NCBI GenBank assembly: GCA_963790525.1
Contig: CAWBOV010000002.1
Coordinates: 1,054,001-1,118,000, forward strand
Direction: 5' to 3'
Source: CAWBOV01 sp963790525
GTDB lineage: Bacteria > Actinomycetota > Actinomycetes > Mycobacteriales > Jatrophihabitantaceae
Length of the DNA: 64,000 nt
The notes beneath the pieces were generated by a model. That model searched no databases, was not told the origin of the DNA, and saw only the letters and a program-made list of their open reading frames with translations. The position numbers were made by a program, and so were the translations under genes. Positions 21,691 to 30,677 of this stretch are shown here, piece by piece. Every line of letters begins with the position of its first letter. The stretch's first letter is position 1.

Positions 21691-22859
21691 CCGGACCGGA
21701 GCAGGCTCCCGGCGGCCGACGGCCACCGGAGCCCCTCGGGCCATGGTCCGGCGCTGCTCGACCTGCGGACGGCGCGTTGCCAGGCGATGCTGTCGGCATG
21801 AGCTCTCCCGCCACCCCGCCGACCGACGCCGCGCCGGAGCCACCGCAGCCCGCGGAGCCGCCGTCGGGACGCCACCGCCCACGGCGCTCGCGGCGCGGCT
21901 GGATCGCTGCGCTGACCGTGCTCGTCGTGGCGGTGGGCGGTCTCGTCGCCTTCCTGGTGACGCGCAACGATCACTTCACGCCGTCCGCGGTCCCCTACGC
22001 CGGACCACCGCCGGCGGTGCCCACGTCCGGGGCCTATCTGGGGGCCTGGGTCGGCCCGACCGTCTTCACGCAGAACAACCGGGTCTCGGCGGTGAGCGAC
22101 CTCGAGAACCAGGTCGGCAGCGGCCTGTCGATCGTGCAGACCTACCACGCGTGGGACAAGCCGATCGGCACGTCCAGCGATCACACGCTCGCCACGTCCG
22201 GGCGGTACTTGATGATCTCCTGGGCCTCCGACGACATCCACAAGATCACCAGCGGCGCGGATGACGCGATCATCGCCGACCGCGCCCGCCAGATCGCCGA
22301 TCTGAAGTCGCCGGTGTTCCTGCGCTTCCGCTGGGAGATGGACCGCCCGAACCTCAAGAGCACGATCCATTCGCCGCAGCAGTTCATCAAGGCGTGGGAT
22401 CGGGTCCGCTCCATCTTCACCCAGATGAAGGTCTCCAACGTCTCGTGGGTGTGGTGCCCGACCGCGGTGGGCTTCGCCTCGGGCCGCGCCCAGAAGTACT
22501 ACCCCGGAGACGACGAGGTCGACTGGGTGTGCGCCGACGGCTACGCCTACCCCGGTTCCAAGACCGGCCCGCAGTCCTTCGCCAGCATCATCGCGCCGTT
22601 CATGGCCTGGGACGCCGACCACCACAAGCCGGCGATGATCGGCGAGTTCGGCGTCGACAAGACCTACGGCGCGGCGCGGGGACCGTGGTTGGCCGCCATC
22701 CCGCAGGTGCTGACCGACAACCCCGACCTCAAGGCACTGGTGTACTTCGACGACACGGGGACCACGGGCAACTACGAGATCGAAGGCGATCCCGCCTTCA
22801 CCGCCGCCTTCGCCGCCCTGGCCAAGGCGCCCCAGATAGCACAAGGAGCACCTCGATGA
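21687..22859 (+). CDS. Membrane-anchored GH26-like glycoside hydrolase
   Basis: This 390-residue protein has a proline-rich N-terminus, one transmembrane segment at about residues 71-92 and an extracytoplasmic catalytic domain. The domain resembles glycoside hydrolase family 26 (beta-mannanases and relatives): Glu217 in RFRWEMDRP suits the acid/base and Glu320 in MIGEFGVDK the nucleophile. The ATG at 21687 overlaps the flippase stop (ATGA), and the stop overlaps the sulfotransferase start in the same way. In exopolysaccharide operons such hydrolases usually trim or release the polymer. The linkage cut is unknown. A second GH26-like protein is encoded at 30678-31820. Confidence 0.82.
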   Translation: MTGPEQAPGGRRPPEPLGPWSGAARPADGALPGDAVGMSSPATPPTDAAPEPPQPAEPPSGRHRPRRSRRGWIAALTVLVVAVGGLVAFLVTRNDHFTPSAVPYAGPPPAVPTSGAYLGAWVGPTVFTQNNRVSAVSDLENQVGSGLSIVQTYHAWDKPIGTSSDHTLATSGRYLMISWASDDIHKITSGADDAIIADRARQIADLKSPVFLRFRWEMDRPNLKSTIHSPQQFIKAWDRVRSIFTQMKVSNVSWVWCPTAVGFASGRAQKYYPGDDEVDWVCADGYAYPGSKTGPQSFASIIAPFMAWDADHHKPAMIGEFGVDKTYGAARGPWLAAIPQVLTDNPDLKALVYFDDTGTTGNYEIEGDPAFTAAFAALAKAPQIAQGAPR

Positions 22860-23803
22860 GCGACGTCGCCTACCTCGGTGGCCTGGGGCGCAGCGGGACG
22901 ACGCTGATCGAGCGCATCCTCGGCCAGCTCCCCGGCGTGGCCACGCTCGGTGAGGTCGTGCACCTGTGGAAGCGGGGTATCGGCGCCGACGAACAGTGCG
23001 GCTGCGGCGAGCCGTTCTCGCGCTGCCCGTTCTGGACGGCGGTCGGCGAGCGCGCCTTCGGCGGGTGGGGCCAGGTGGATCTCGACGACGTCGACCGGCT
23101 GACCTCGGCCGTGGACCGCACCCGCTTCATGCCGCACGTGGCCCTCGCCCGTGCCGGTTCGGGGACCGCCGAGAAGGCGCGCGCGCTGGCCGGCTACTAC
23201 GCACGGATCTACGACGCCGCCGGGGAGGTCAGCGGTGCGCAGGTGCTCGTGGACTCCAGCAAGCACCCGTCCACGGCCGTGATCCTCGCGACGCACTCGC
23301 AGGTGCCGCTCAAGATCGCGCACGTGGTGCGCGACAGCCGCGGCGTCGCGTACTCGTGGACGAAGAAGGTCGAGCGCCCCGAGGCGGTGGAGGGCTCGAG
23401 CAACGCCTACATGACGCGCTACACCCCGTCCCGCGCGGCGCTGCTGTGGGACGCCCACAACGCCACCTTCTCCCTGCTGGCCAAGCGGGGGGCCCCGACA
23501 CTGCTGACCCGTTACGAGGACCTCATGGCCCATCCCGCGGAGACGATCACCGCGCTCTGCGACTTCCTCGGCCTGCCCTCCGACAGCGTCGCCGCGGTCC
23601 TCAACGGCGACTCCGCGCAACTGCAGACCAGCCACACCGTCTCCGGGAACCCGATGCGCTTCCAGACCGGCAAGATCGTGCTGCGGCAGGACACCGCCTG
23701 GCGGCAGAAGCTCCCGATGCGCTCGCGCCTGGCCGTCGCGGCGCTGACCGCACCGCTGATGGTCGGCTACCGCTATCTCGGACCCCGGAAGGACACCGCA
23801 TGA
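22856..23803 (+). CDS. Sulfotransferase family protein
   Basis: This 315-residue protein carries the PAPS 5'-phosphosulfate loop GLGRSGTT at residues 10-16 and a 3'-phosphate-binding segment VRDSRGVAYSW further on, as in the Sulfotransfer_3 family. A cysteine-rich stretch (EQCGCGEPFSRCPFW) follows the loop and is common in this subgroup. It would move sulfate from PAPS to a sugar, most likely on a lipid-linked repeat unit or the growing glycan. Start and stop overlap its neighbours as ATGA. Its substrate is inferred only from the operon. Confidence 0.88.
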   Translation: MSDVAYLGGLGRSGTTLIERILGQLPGVATLGEVVHLWKRGIGADEQCGCGEPFSRCPFWTAVGERAFGGWGQVDLDDVDRLTSAVDRTRFMPHVALARAGSGTAEKARALAGYYARIYDAAGEVSGAQVLVDSSKHPSTAVILATHSQVPLKIAHVVRDSRGVAYSWTKKVERPEAVEGSSNAYMTRYTPSRAALLWDAHNATFSLLAKRGAPTLLTRYEDLMAHPAETITALCDFLGLPSDSVAAVLNGDSAQLQTSHTVSGNPMRFQTGKIVLRQDTAWRQKLPMRSRLAVAALTAPLMVGYRYLGPRKDTA

Positions 23804-24711
23804 CCACCCTGCCCTCCGTCGACGTGCTGATCCCGACCTATCGCCGCCCGGAGCTGCTGCGCCTGGCGATCGACGCGGTCCGCGCCCAGCAGTACGACGG
23901 CCCGCTGTCGGTGACCGTGGTGTTCGACCGCGACGAGCCGGATCAGAGCTTCGTCGAGCACGACGGCGTGCCGGTCCGCGTCATCGCCAACGTCCGCACT
24001 CCCGGCCTGTCCGGCGCGCGCAACACCGCGATCCTGGCCAGCACCGCTGAGCTCGTGGCGTTCTGCGACGACGACGACCAGTGGCTGCCGGGCAAGCTCA
24101 GCCGGCAGGTGGCGGCGCTGCTCGCCGAGCCCGGCGCGGAGTTCGCGAGCACGAGCATCCGCGTCGACTACCAGGGCGAGAGCTCGGTGCGGCTGGCCGG
24201 GACGGACCGGGTCGGCTACCAGCAGCTGCTCGCCTCGCGCATGTCGATGCTGCACTCCTCGACCTTCCTCATGCGCCGCAGCGCCGTCCTCGACGGCATC
24301 GGCCTGATCAGCGAGGACATCCCGGGAAGCCAGAAGGAGGACTGGGACATCCTCCTGCGCGCGTCACGCCGCCGGCCGATCGTCCACGTCGACGAACCCC
24401 TGGTCGCCATCCGATGGGGCGGCTCGCTGTTCTCCACCGCCTGGGACACGAAGATCTCCTCCGCGAACTGGATGCTCGACAACCATCCCGACATCGCCGG
24501 CAACCAGGTCGGCTACGCCCGCCTGCTCGGCCAGATCGCGTTCTCCCACGCCGCGCTCAAGCAGCGCGGCACCGCGGTGAAGGTCGCGGCGAAGGCCGCC
24601 AGGGTGCGCTGGAAGGAACCGCGCGGCTACCTCGCCCTCGCCGTGGCGTCGGGCGCGGTCAGCGCGGCCACGGTGCAGTCCGTGCTGCACAAGCGCGGCA
24701 AGGGCATCTGA
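23800..24711 (+). CDS. Glycosyltransferase family 2 protein
   Basis: This 303-residue protein has the GT-A fold signatures of family 2: VDVLIPTYRRPELL at the N-terminus, the acidic metal-binding run CDDDDQW (Asp90-93) and an EDWDILLRA segment for the base region. No membrane segment is evident, so it probably works at the inner face of the membrane, adding a sugar to a lipid-linked intermediate. It is the last gene of the rightward operon that begins at cysQ and is coupled to the sulfotransferase by ATGA. Its stop is nine bases from the end of the convergent operon. Confidence 0.9.
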   Translation: MTTLPSVDVLIPTYRRPELLRLAIDAVRAQQYDGPLSVTVVFDRDEPDQSFVEHDGVPVRVIANVRTPGLSGARNTAILASTAELVAFCDDDDQWLPGKLSRQVAALLAEPGAEFASTSIRVDYQGESSVRLAGTDRVGYQQLLASRMSMLHSSTFLMRRSAVLDGIGLISEDIPGSQKEDWDILLRASRRRPIVHVDEPLVAIRWGGSLFSTAWDTKISSANWMLDNHPDIAGNQVGYARLLGQIAFSHAALKQRGTAVKVAAKAARVRWKEPRGYLALAVASGAVSAATVQSVLHKRGKGI

Positions 24712-24720
24712 GACGGGCGG

Positions 24721-25590
24721 TCAGCGGCGCCAGCTGGGGGTCCGCCCCCACCAGGCAGCCAGGCGCTCGTCGCTGGCGACGTAGCCGTCCTCGAGAGAGG
24801 TGCGCAGCGAGTCGGCCATCGGCGCCCGCGGGCGGGCATTGTGCTTCTCGAACGGCGGTGGCGTCGCGCTCGGCAGCCCCAGGAAGTCCACGACCTCGGT
24901 CCACACGGGCAGCGGGTCGGTGAAGAAGTCCTCCGCGTCGACGACGTGCACCTTCTCGGCACCGATCGTGGCGTGCAGGCGCTCGATCTGGTCGATGTAG
25001 TGACCCCGCGTGACGTAGGCGTTGTGCTGGTGCGCATGGCTGTTGTACGTCGGATCAGCGATGATCTTCTGCTCCTCGCCGGCCAGCCGGGACGGTTCGA
25101 GCTCCAGCGCGCGCTCGAAGGACTCCGTCTCGAACCCGCGCGCCTTCTCGTGGGTGAAGGCCGAGTAGGCACGCTCCACCGGGTCCCGCAGCAGCACGAT
25201 GATCCGCGCGTCGGGCAGGTCCGAGGCGATGCGCTGCGCCGCGAGCGGGTGGAAGAGGTAGTACGGGCTCGATTCGAAGGTCACGACGTCGGAACCGGTG
25301 CGCTTACGGGCGCGCTGCGCGGTGAAGGTCAACGGGAAGTGCGCGCGGTACCAGTTGAGCCCGCGCGGGTAGTTCGTGTCGAAGTAGTGCACGCCCTTGT
25401 GCAGGACGGGGCGCAGCACGTTCGGATGCGTGCGCAGCGCCTGGTACATCGAGGTGGTCCCGCAGCGCTGCGCCCCGCAGATCAGGAACGACGGCGTCAT
25501 CCTGACCGGCGCGGTGAGCAGACCGGCCCGGGAGGTGGCGGCGCGGGCGGCCCGTTCGGCCATCGGGCGGAGCGCGGATCGGTCAGGCAC
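24721..25590 (-). CDS. Sulfotransferase domain protein
   Basis: This is a second, unrelated-looking sulfotransferase of 289 residues, closer to the Sulfotransfer_1/heparan type. The PAPS loop is CGAQRCGTTSMYQAL (about residues 39-53), the 3'-phosphate site is VLLRDPVERAYSAF, and a YVTRGHYIDQIERL segment is typical. The start is GTG at 25588-25590 with a strong AGGAGG eight bases upstream; it overlaps the end of the kinase-like gene by eight bases. It ends the leftward exopolysaccharide operon (Wzz, Wzy, kinase, sulfotransferase). Two sulfotransferases beside cysQDN make sulfation of the glycan likely at two positions or on two sugars. Confidence 0.9.
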   Translation of the reverse strand: MPDRSALRPMAERAARAATSRAGLLTAPVRMTPSFLICGAQRCGTTSMYQALRTHPNVLRPVLHKGVHYFDTNYPRGLNWYRAHFPLTFTAQRARKRTGSDVVTFESSPYYLFHPLAAQRIASDLPDARIIVLLRDPVERAYSAFTHEKARGFETESFERALELEPSRLAGEEQKIIADPTYNSHAHQHNAYVTRGHYIDQIERLHATIGAEKVHVVDAEDFFTDPLPVWTEVVDFLGLPSATPPPFEKHNARPRAPMADSLRTSLEDGYVASDERLAAWWGRTPSWRR

Positions 25591-26843
25591 GCGGGGATCC
25601 TCCTATAGATCGCTGTCTGTCGTCGAGCAGATCGTGCAGGGTCGGAAGTGCCCACTGGCCCTCGTGCCGGCCCCGCATGCCCATCCCGAACTGATTGTCG
25701 CCCAGATATCGCAACGACAGGTCAAGGATGTAGCACAGCGCGGTCGCCTCCGCATGCCAATCGCCGATACCCCAGGGGATGAGTACCGTCGCCGCCTCGG
25801 CCACGATCTCGCGGGCGGCCCGGGCGAAGGGCTGGTGCTCGCGGCGGACCTTGACGTTCCAGGCGTAGTGCAGGGCGTCGAAGCCGACGGGCGCGGGCGC
25901 GGTGTACCGCTCCCAGTCCCACAGGAGCAGGCGCCGGCCGGCGGCCGAGCAGTTCCACGGGGTGAAGTCACCGTGCCAGGCGCCGTAGGAGAGCTCCTCG
26001 AGGACTCCGGTCGCTGCCAGCCGGTCCGCCGCGTCCTGCCAGGCGTCCAGGTCGGGGCCGATGGAGGAGTCCGGCTCCTGGGCGGGGAGCGAGGCCCGTG
26101 CGTCACGGGCGCGGTCGGCGAGGACGTCGCGATAGCCGGCCGCGGTGCAGTCGGCGCCGGTGTCCGTGGTGGCCGACAGCTCGACCATGGCCCGGCCGAG
26201 CAGCTCGGGACCGGCCGGTCGTGACGGGTAGGTCTTCAGCGCCGACATGACGATGATCTCCAGGCCGTTCCACGAGCCGTGGTGGAGCAGGCGTGGCGTC
26301 TCGATCGTCTGCAGCGGGCTCGCGGTGAGCTGGGCGAGTGAACGCCCCTCCCGGGCCACCAGCTCCTGCGTGAGCGGGTTCATGCCCAGCTTGGCGAAGG
26401 CCGCCGTGCGCCCGTGCCGGTCGAAGACCTGGAGGACCGGTTTGCGGTTCGCGCGCGCGGGAGTGAGCACCAGGCTCACCGAGACCGGCTCCCCGAGCAC
26501 ACCCGCTAGGTGGTCCTCGATGGATTCCACGCCGGGCGCCCGAGCTGCGCATGCGGTCCGGCATCACCCAGCGGCTCAGCCCGGTGGCGAGCACCCCGGC
26601 CAGGACCACGGCCTGCAGGCGCGCCTGCCGCGGCTGCTGCGCCGCGAAGTGCAGCAGCGCCGACGCGCCCGCTCGGCGCGACGCGGCGGGCACGACCACG
26701 CGCGGACGAGCGGCGCCCGGAACCAGGATCAGCTCACCCCGACGGGCCGCGGAACGCCGGCGGTGCAACGGGCCGCGGGCGGGCCAGAGAAACGCGCCGG
26801 CCTCGTCGAGGAAATCCAGTCGCGAGCGGGAATCCGCGCTCAT
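25583..26843 (-). CDS. APH-like (aminoglycoside phosphotransferase fold) kinase, one frameshift
   Basis: The corrected protein is about 419 residues. The C-terminal half has the kinase signature of the APH/choline kinase superfamily: the catalytic loop YGAWHGDFTPWN and the metal site LLLWDWERY. The N-terminal 105 residues (from the ATG at 26841-26843) are basic and resemble no domain I can name. The frames meet near 26535, where an extra C appears to separate SSGAR from GVESIEDHL. The ATG overlaps the stop of the Wzy-like gene (ATGA). It lies in the polysaccharide operon, so phosphorylation of a sugar or glycan component is more likely than drug resistance; the substrate is unknown. Confidence 0.75.
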
Positions 26844-28501
26844 GAAGCCGGAGCCGGGACGACCTCGACACGTTCGATGTCGGGAACGATCGCGGCGCGG
26901 CGAGCGGTGTCACTGCGCGACAGGACGCCCAAGGAGATCATCGTGAGGGTCAGCGCGACCGGAAGGCTCGTGTAGAAGAGCATGTACACGAACGTGAGCG
27001 CGACGACGAGAAGTGCCGCCTCGCCCTCGGCCGAATGGTCACGTCGATAGATCCAGATGGAGAAGCCGAAGAACCCGAAGAACAGGCCCGCGCCGACGAA
27101 CCCGTTGTAGAAGATGAGGGCGAAGAACTCGCCGGTGCTGCCGATGGGGAAGTCACCGCACCCCGGACAGTTGGCCGTCTTCCCGATCGCGATCGAGCCG
27201 GAGCTGCCGATGGTCTTGCGACTGCCGCCGTAGCCGATGATCGGGGAGTGTTCGGCCCCGCTGATCGACTGGTTGGCGAGGAAGCTGCGGATGTCGTTGC
27301 TCTTGCCGTTCTGCAGGCGGGAGTTGACCACATCGTGCAGCGGCGAGACGACGAAGATCGCCCCGCCGAGACCGAGGCCGACGACCACCGCGCCCAGCAC
27401 CCACATCCGCCCGCGCGCGGCCATCCGGAACGCGATCCAGACGACGCTGAAGGCCATACCGATCCACACGCCGCGGTTCAGGGAGTAGACCATCGGCACG
27501 ATCGAGATCGCGACGGCAGCCATCGCCCACCAGCGCTTCGTGACCGACGTCTTGACCGCCCAGCCGGCGACGAACCAGACCACCAACAAGCTGATGTTGT
27601 TACCCCAGATATTGGTGTAGCCCCAGGGCGCGGCCGGGCGTCCGTTGCCGCTGGAGTCGCCGAGCACGTTCTGCACCTGGGCGGCGATCGGGTGGACCAG
27701 CGCGGACACGAACTGGTTGTTGCGGACCGATCCCGGCAGGCCGAGCTCGATGACGGACCGGAACTGCAGGTGTGGCATCGCCATGCCCAGGATGCCGCCA
27801 CCGAGGACGGTCAGGAACAGTGCGCCCAGCCAGCGGGCGATCTGGCGCTGCGTCACCTCGGCCGTGAGGTTCACGACGTAGAGCAGGGTGATGGTGACGG
27901 CGACGTAGTACACCGAGTTGACGCCCAGGGTGAGCAGTCGGCCGCCGTTGGACCCGGGATGGGTGCCGGGTGGGTTGGCGCGCCACATGATCTGCCCGAG
28001 TACCTGCCAGCCGAGGAAGATCAGCCACATCCAGAACAGCCGGGGCATGCGGATCGGGCGCTTGCGGCGTAGATCGCGGTACATCGGGATCGCGGCGAGC
28101 GGGAAGATGAACGTGCTCAGCCCCAGCACCCACCAGAGCGGCATGGCGACGAGCATGTACTTCAGCGGCCAGCCCTCGGGCAGGTTCCGGAAGCGGCCCG
28201 TGCGTTGCGGCGGGGTGTCGAGCGCGGCGCCGACGCGTGCGGGCGCCGCGTGGACCCGATGCCGGTGCACGCCGGAGATCCGGACCTGCCGCTGCCGCGG
28301 TGCCAGCCGGACGCCCCCCTCGATGCCGACCCGGTGGGCGTGCGGCACGTGGGTGCGCTTCTCCTCCGGACTCGGCGCCCGGGTGATGCTCACGGGTTGC
28401 CGCATCGGTCCGAAGGCGATGCGCCGGGAACCGGGCCCGTCGGTGGGCTCGCTGGTGGAGACAACCGTCTCGGGCGGCTGTGGCGGGAGCTGGTCGGTCA
28501 T
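26840..28501 (-). CDS. O-antigen ligase/polymerase-like (Wzy) membrane protein
   Basis: This 553-residue protein has a charged cytoplasmic N-terminus of about 100 residues and then roughly ten to twelve hydrophobic segments (for instance YMLVAMPLWWVLGLSTFIF, VYYVAVTITLLYVVNL and MWVLGAVVVGLGLGGAIFVV). A large loop late in the protein contains SGAEHSPIIGYGGSR, the usual layout of O-antigen ligases and Wzy polymerases. It likely joins exported repeat units into polymer at the outer face of the membrane. The start is three bases past the corrected stop of the chain-length gene, and the stop overlaps the next start. Confidence 0.85.
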   Translation of the reverse strand: MTDQLPPQPPETVVSTSEPTDGPGSRRIAFGPMRQPVSITRAPSPEEKRTHVPHAHRVGIEGGVRLAPRQRQVRISGVHRHRVHAAPARVGAALDTPPQRTGRFRNLPEGWPLKYMLVAMPLWWVLGLSTFIFPLAAIPMYRDLRRKRPIRMPRLFWMWLIFLGWQVLGQIMWRANPPGTHPGSNGGRLLTLGVNSVYYVAVTITLLYVVNLTAEVTQRQIARWLGALFLTVLGGGILGMAMPHLQFRSVIELGLPGSVRNNQFVSALVHPIAAQVQNVLGDSSGNGRPAAPWGYTNIWGNNISLLVVWFVAGWAVKTSVTKRWWAMAAVAISIVPMVYSLNRGVWIGMAFSVVWIAFRMAARGRMWVLGAVVVGLGLGGAIFVVSPLHDVVNSRLQNGKSNDIRSFLANQSISGAEHSPIIGYGGSRKTIGSSGSIAIGKTANCPGCGDFPIGSTGEFFALIFYNGFVGAGLFFGFFGFSIWIYRRDHSAEGEAALLVVALTFVYMLFYTSLPVALTLTMISLGVLSRSDTARRAAIVPDIERVEVVPAPAS

Positions 28502-28504
28502 GGA

Positions 28505-30473
28505 CTAGATCGGGCGCGACCCTGCACGCGCGCGGTCGGCGTAACGCCGCAGCCGCCGCCCGGCAGCTGACATGGGCGGCGGGACGGCGTGGGGATCGCT
28601 CGACTGTGCGTCGTCCTCGTCGTCGTCCTCGTCCTCGTCGAAATCGTCGTCGGTGTCGGTGTCGGCGGCGGTCGGCGGCGGCGGCGGTGTCCGCCACGTC
28701 GTCGTGCTCGGCGGACGGAGTCTCCGCGTCCGCCGGCTCCGGCGCCCGGTGGTGCCACCGCGTGGCGTCGGAGTCGGCCTCGGAGTCGGCGTCGTCCTCG
28801 TCGACGGTCTCGGCGTCGACGGTGGCGTCGTGCGAGTCGAGCAGCGGGAAATCGTCGGCACCGTGCGCGGGGCCCGCGACATAGGCGCCGCTGATGCGCT
28901 CGACGGTGACCGTCTCCGGCGGGAACTCCTCGTCCTCGCCGGACTGGGTGATCGCGGGCACCCGGCTCTCCTGAGCCTGCTTCTGCGCCTCCGCGAGCTG
29001 GCGCATCTGCCGGTTCGAGGCGACCGTCACCAGCACGGCCCCGAGGATCGGCGCGCCCACGGCGTCGAACTCGGCGAGGATCTGCTGGACGTGCTCGGTC
29101 CTGGTGCGCGCTCGCATGACGATGACGACGGCGTCGGCGCTCGCGCCGAAGGACTGCGCGTCGGCCGTCTTCAGCGGCTCCGGGACGTCGACGAGGACGA
29201 ACGCGTCCTTGTTGTGCCGGAGCTGGTCGATGAGGCGCCGGGTGCGGGGGCCGGTTCCCGCCACGATGCGGTGGCTGGACTCGAGGCCGCCGACGACGTT
29301 GACGTTGCCCTCGGTGGCGGGCAGCCCGTCCTGAGCGGTCTCGTCGGTCTCGCCGGGGCGCAGGATCGACACCGACTCACCGGCCCGGGACAGCGTGGCC
29401 GCCACGTTGCTGGTGACCGTGCTGGCGACAGCGCTTTCGTCGCATCCGGCGATGACGATCATGCCGCCGTTGCCGCGCAGTGTCGCCGACAGGACGTTGA
29501 CCAGGCGTCGGTAGTCCTCGGCGTCGGCGGTACCGGCCTCGACGAGCATCTCCACGTGCATGGAGTGGATCCGGGCGATGGTCGGCACACCGATCGTGGT
29601 GTGGACGTCGTCGGGGCGGCGCAGCTTGCGTACGCGACGAGCGAGCAGCCAGGCGCCGAACAGGCCGAGCAGGATCCCGACCGCGAGACCGCCGCCGATG
29701 TACAACTTCTTCGACGGGCTGGCCGGGGCGGTCGGCAGGAACGCGGCGTTGGTGATGGTGCCCGGGGTGATGACCAGCGACGTGGCATTCACCAGCGACT
29801 GGTTGAGCTGCGTCAGTGACTTGGTGAGCGTCGCCTTCTGCTGCTGGGCGAAGAGGCGGTCGGCCGAGTCGTTGGGCAGGCTGGCGATCTCGGTGTTGAC
29901 CTTCTGCAGTGCGGTGTTCGCCGCCTTGATGTTGGCCTGCAGCTTCGCGATGACGTCGTTGTTGCTCGCCGTGGCCGTCTTGAGGCGGTCGGCCAGGTAG
30001 GCCTCGGCGACAGCCTGGGCGCCCCGCTGCGCGCCGAGCGGTGTCGAGGCGGAGTAGGTGATCACCAGGATCGAGCTGTTCGCCACGACGGTGACGGTCG
30101 TGTGCTGGGCGATGAAGGTCGCCGGCTCAGGGGAGTTGAGTGCGGTCTTGGCGGCTTCGGTGACCTGGGTCGAGGTGGCGAGCTTGGCCTCGGTGTCCAT
30201 GTTCACGCCGTTGTTGGTGTTCACGTTGCGGCTGCCGGCCGCCGCGGTCTGGGTCACGCCGGTCGCCGTCACCGAGATCTTCGCGGTGGACTCGTACGTC
30301 GGGTTGACCAGGTGCACGCCGGCCAGACCGCCGACCACACCGATCACGATTCCGAGGATCAGAGCCGGCCAACCGCGACGTAGCAGCTTCTGCCAGGACA
30401 CTCCGTGGTGTGTCTGGTTCTCTCCCGCAAGCGCCACTGAGGAGGCCACCTCTCCTCGAGTCGTCGTGTCCAC
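28505..30473 (-). CDS. Wzz-like chain-length protein with degenerate BY-kinase domain, one frameshift
   Basis: The corrected protein has about 655 residues. An N-terminal Wzz domain is framed by transmembrane segments near residues 38-55 (LILGIVIGVVGGLAGV) and 240 (LYIGGGLAVGILLGLFGAW), with a periplasmic-type coiled region between them. A cytoplasmic BY-kinase-like domain follows, but the P-loop reads IAGCDESAVASTV, with no lysine, while the A' strand VLVDVPEPL is kept. The tail is very acidic (DDDFDEDEDDD) and ends SAAGRRLRRYADRARAGSRPI, given here as its start SAAGRRLRRY. The acidic tail needs a frame change near 28680, where a C seems doubled; without it the frame runs on to 27600 through the next gene. 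Start is GTG at 30471-30473. Confidence 0.82.
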
Positions 30474-30677
30474 CGGAGCCCACGAAAGTAGGCCCTGCTG
30501 TCAAATTGCTTCCAGCTTAGACGGTCAGGGTCAGGCTCACGAATCAGCGCACACGAGCGGTACATCACGGCCCACCTCCGATGCGAATTTGTAATCTTTG
30601 ACGCGGAAGGCTTAGGCTCGTCAACATCACGGATAGATAACTAAATCAATTACTCAACTGACGGAAGGTAACCCCCC
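30474..30677. promoter_or_regulatory. Divergent promoter region between the Wzz-type operon and the secreted GH26 gene
   Basis: This AT-richer gap of 204 bases must drive the leftward Wzz-Wzy-kinase-sulfotransferase operon and the rightward GH26-like gene. A possible rightward -35 element TTGACG is at 30598-30603, with a weak CAACAT at 30622-30627 as -10. The GH26 gene has a ribosome site GGAAGG at 30663-30668. No shared G-run leader like that of the paralogue array is present. Confidence 0.4.

Noticed and set aside
27600..28504. Continuation of the Wzz-type frame through the Wzy-like gene
   Set aside because: The product becomes arginine/proline-rich without domains; a one-base correction near 28680 gives an acidic tail and a stop just before the next gene.
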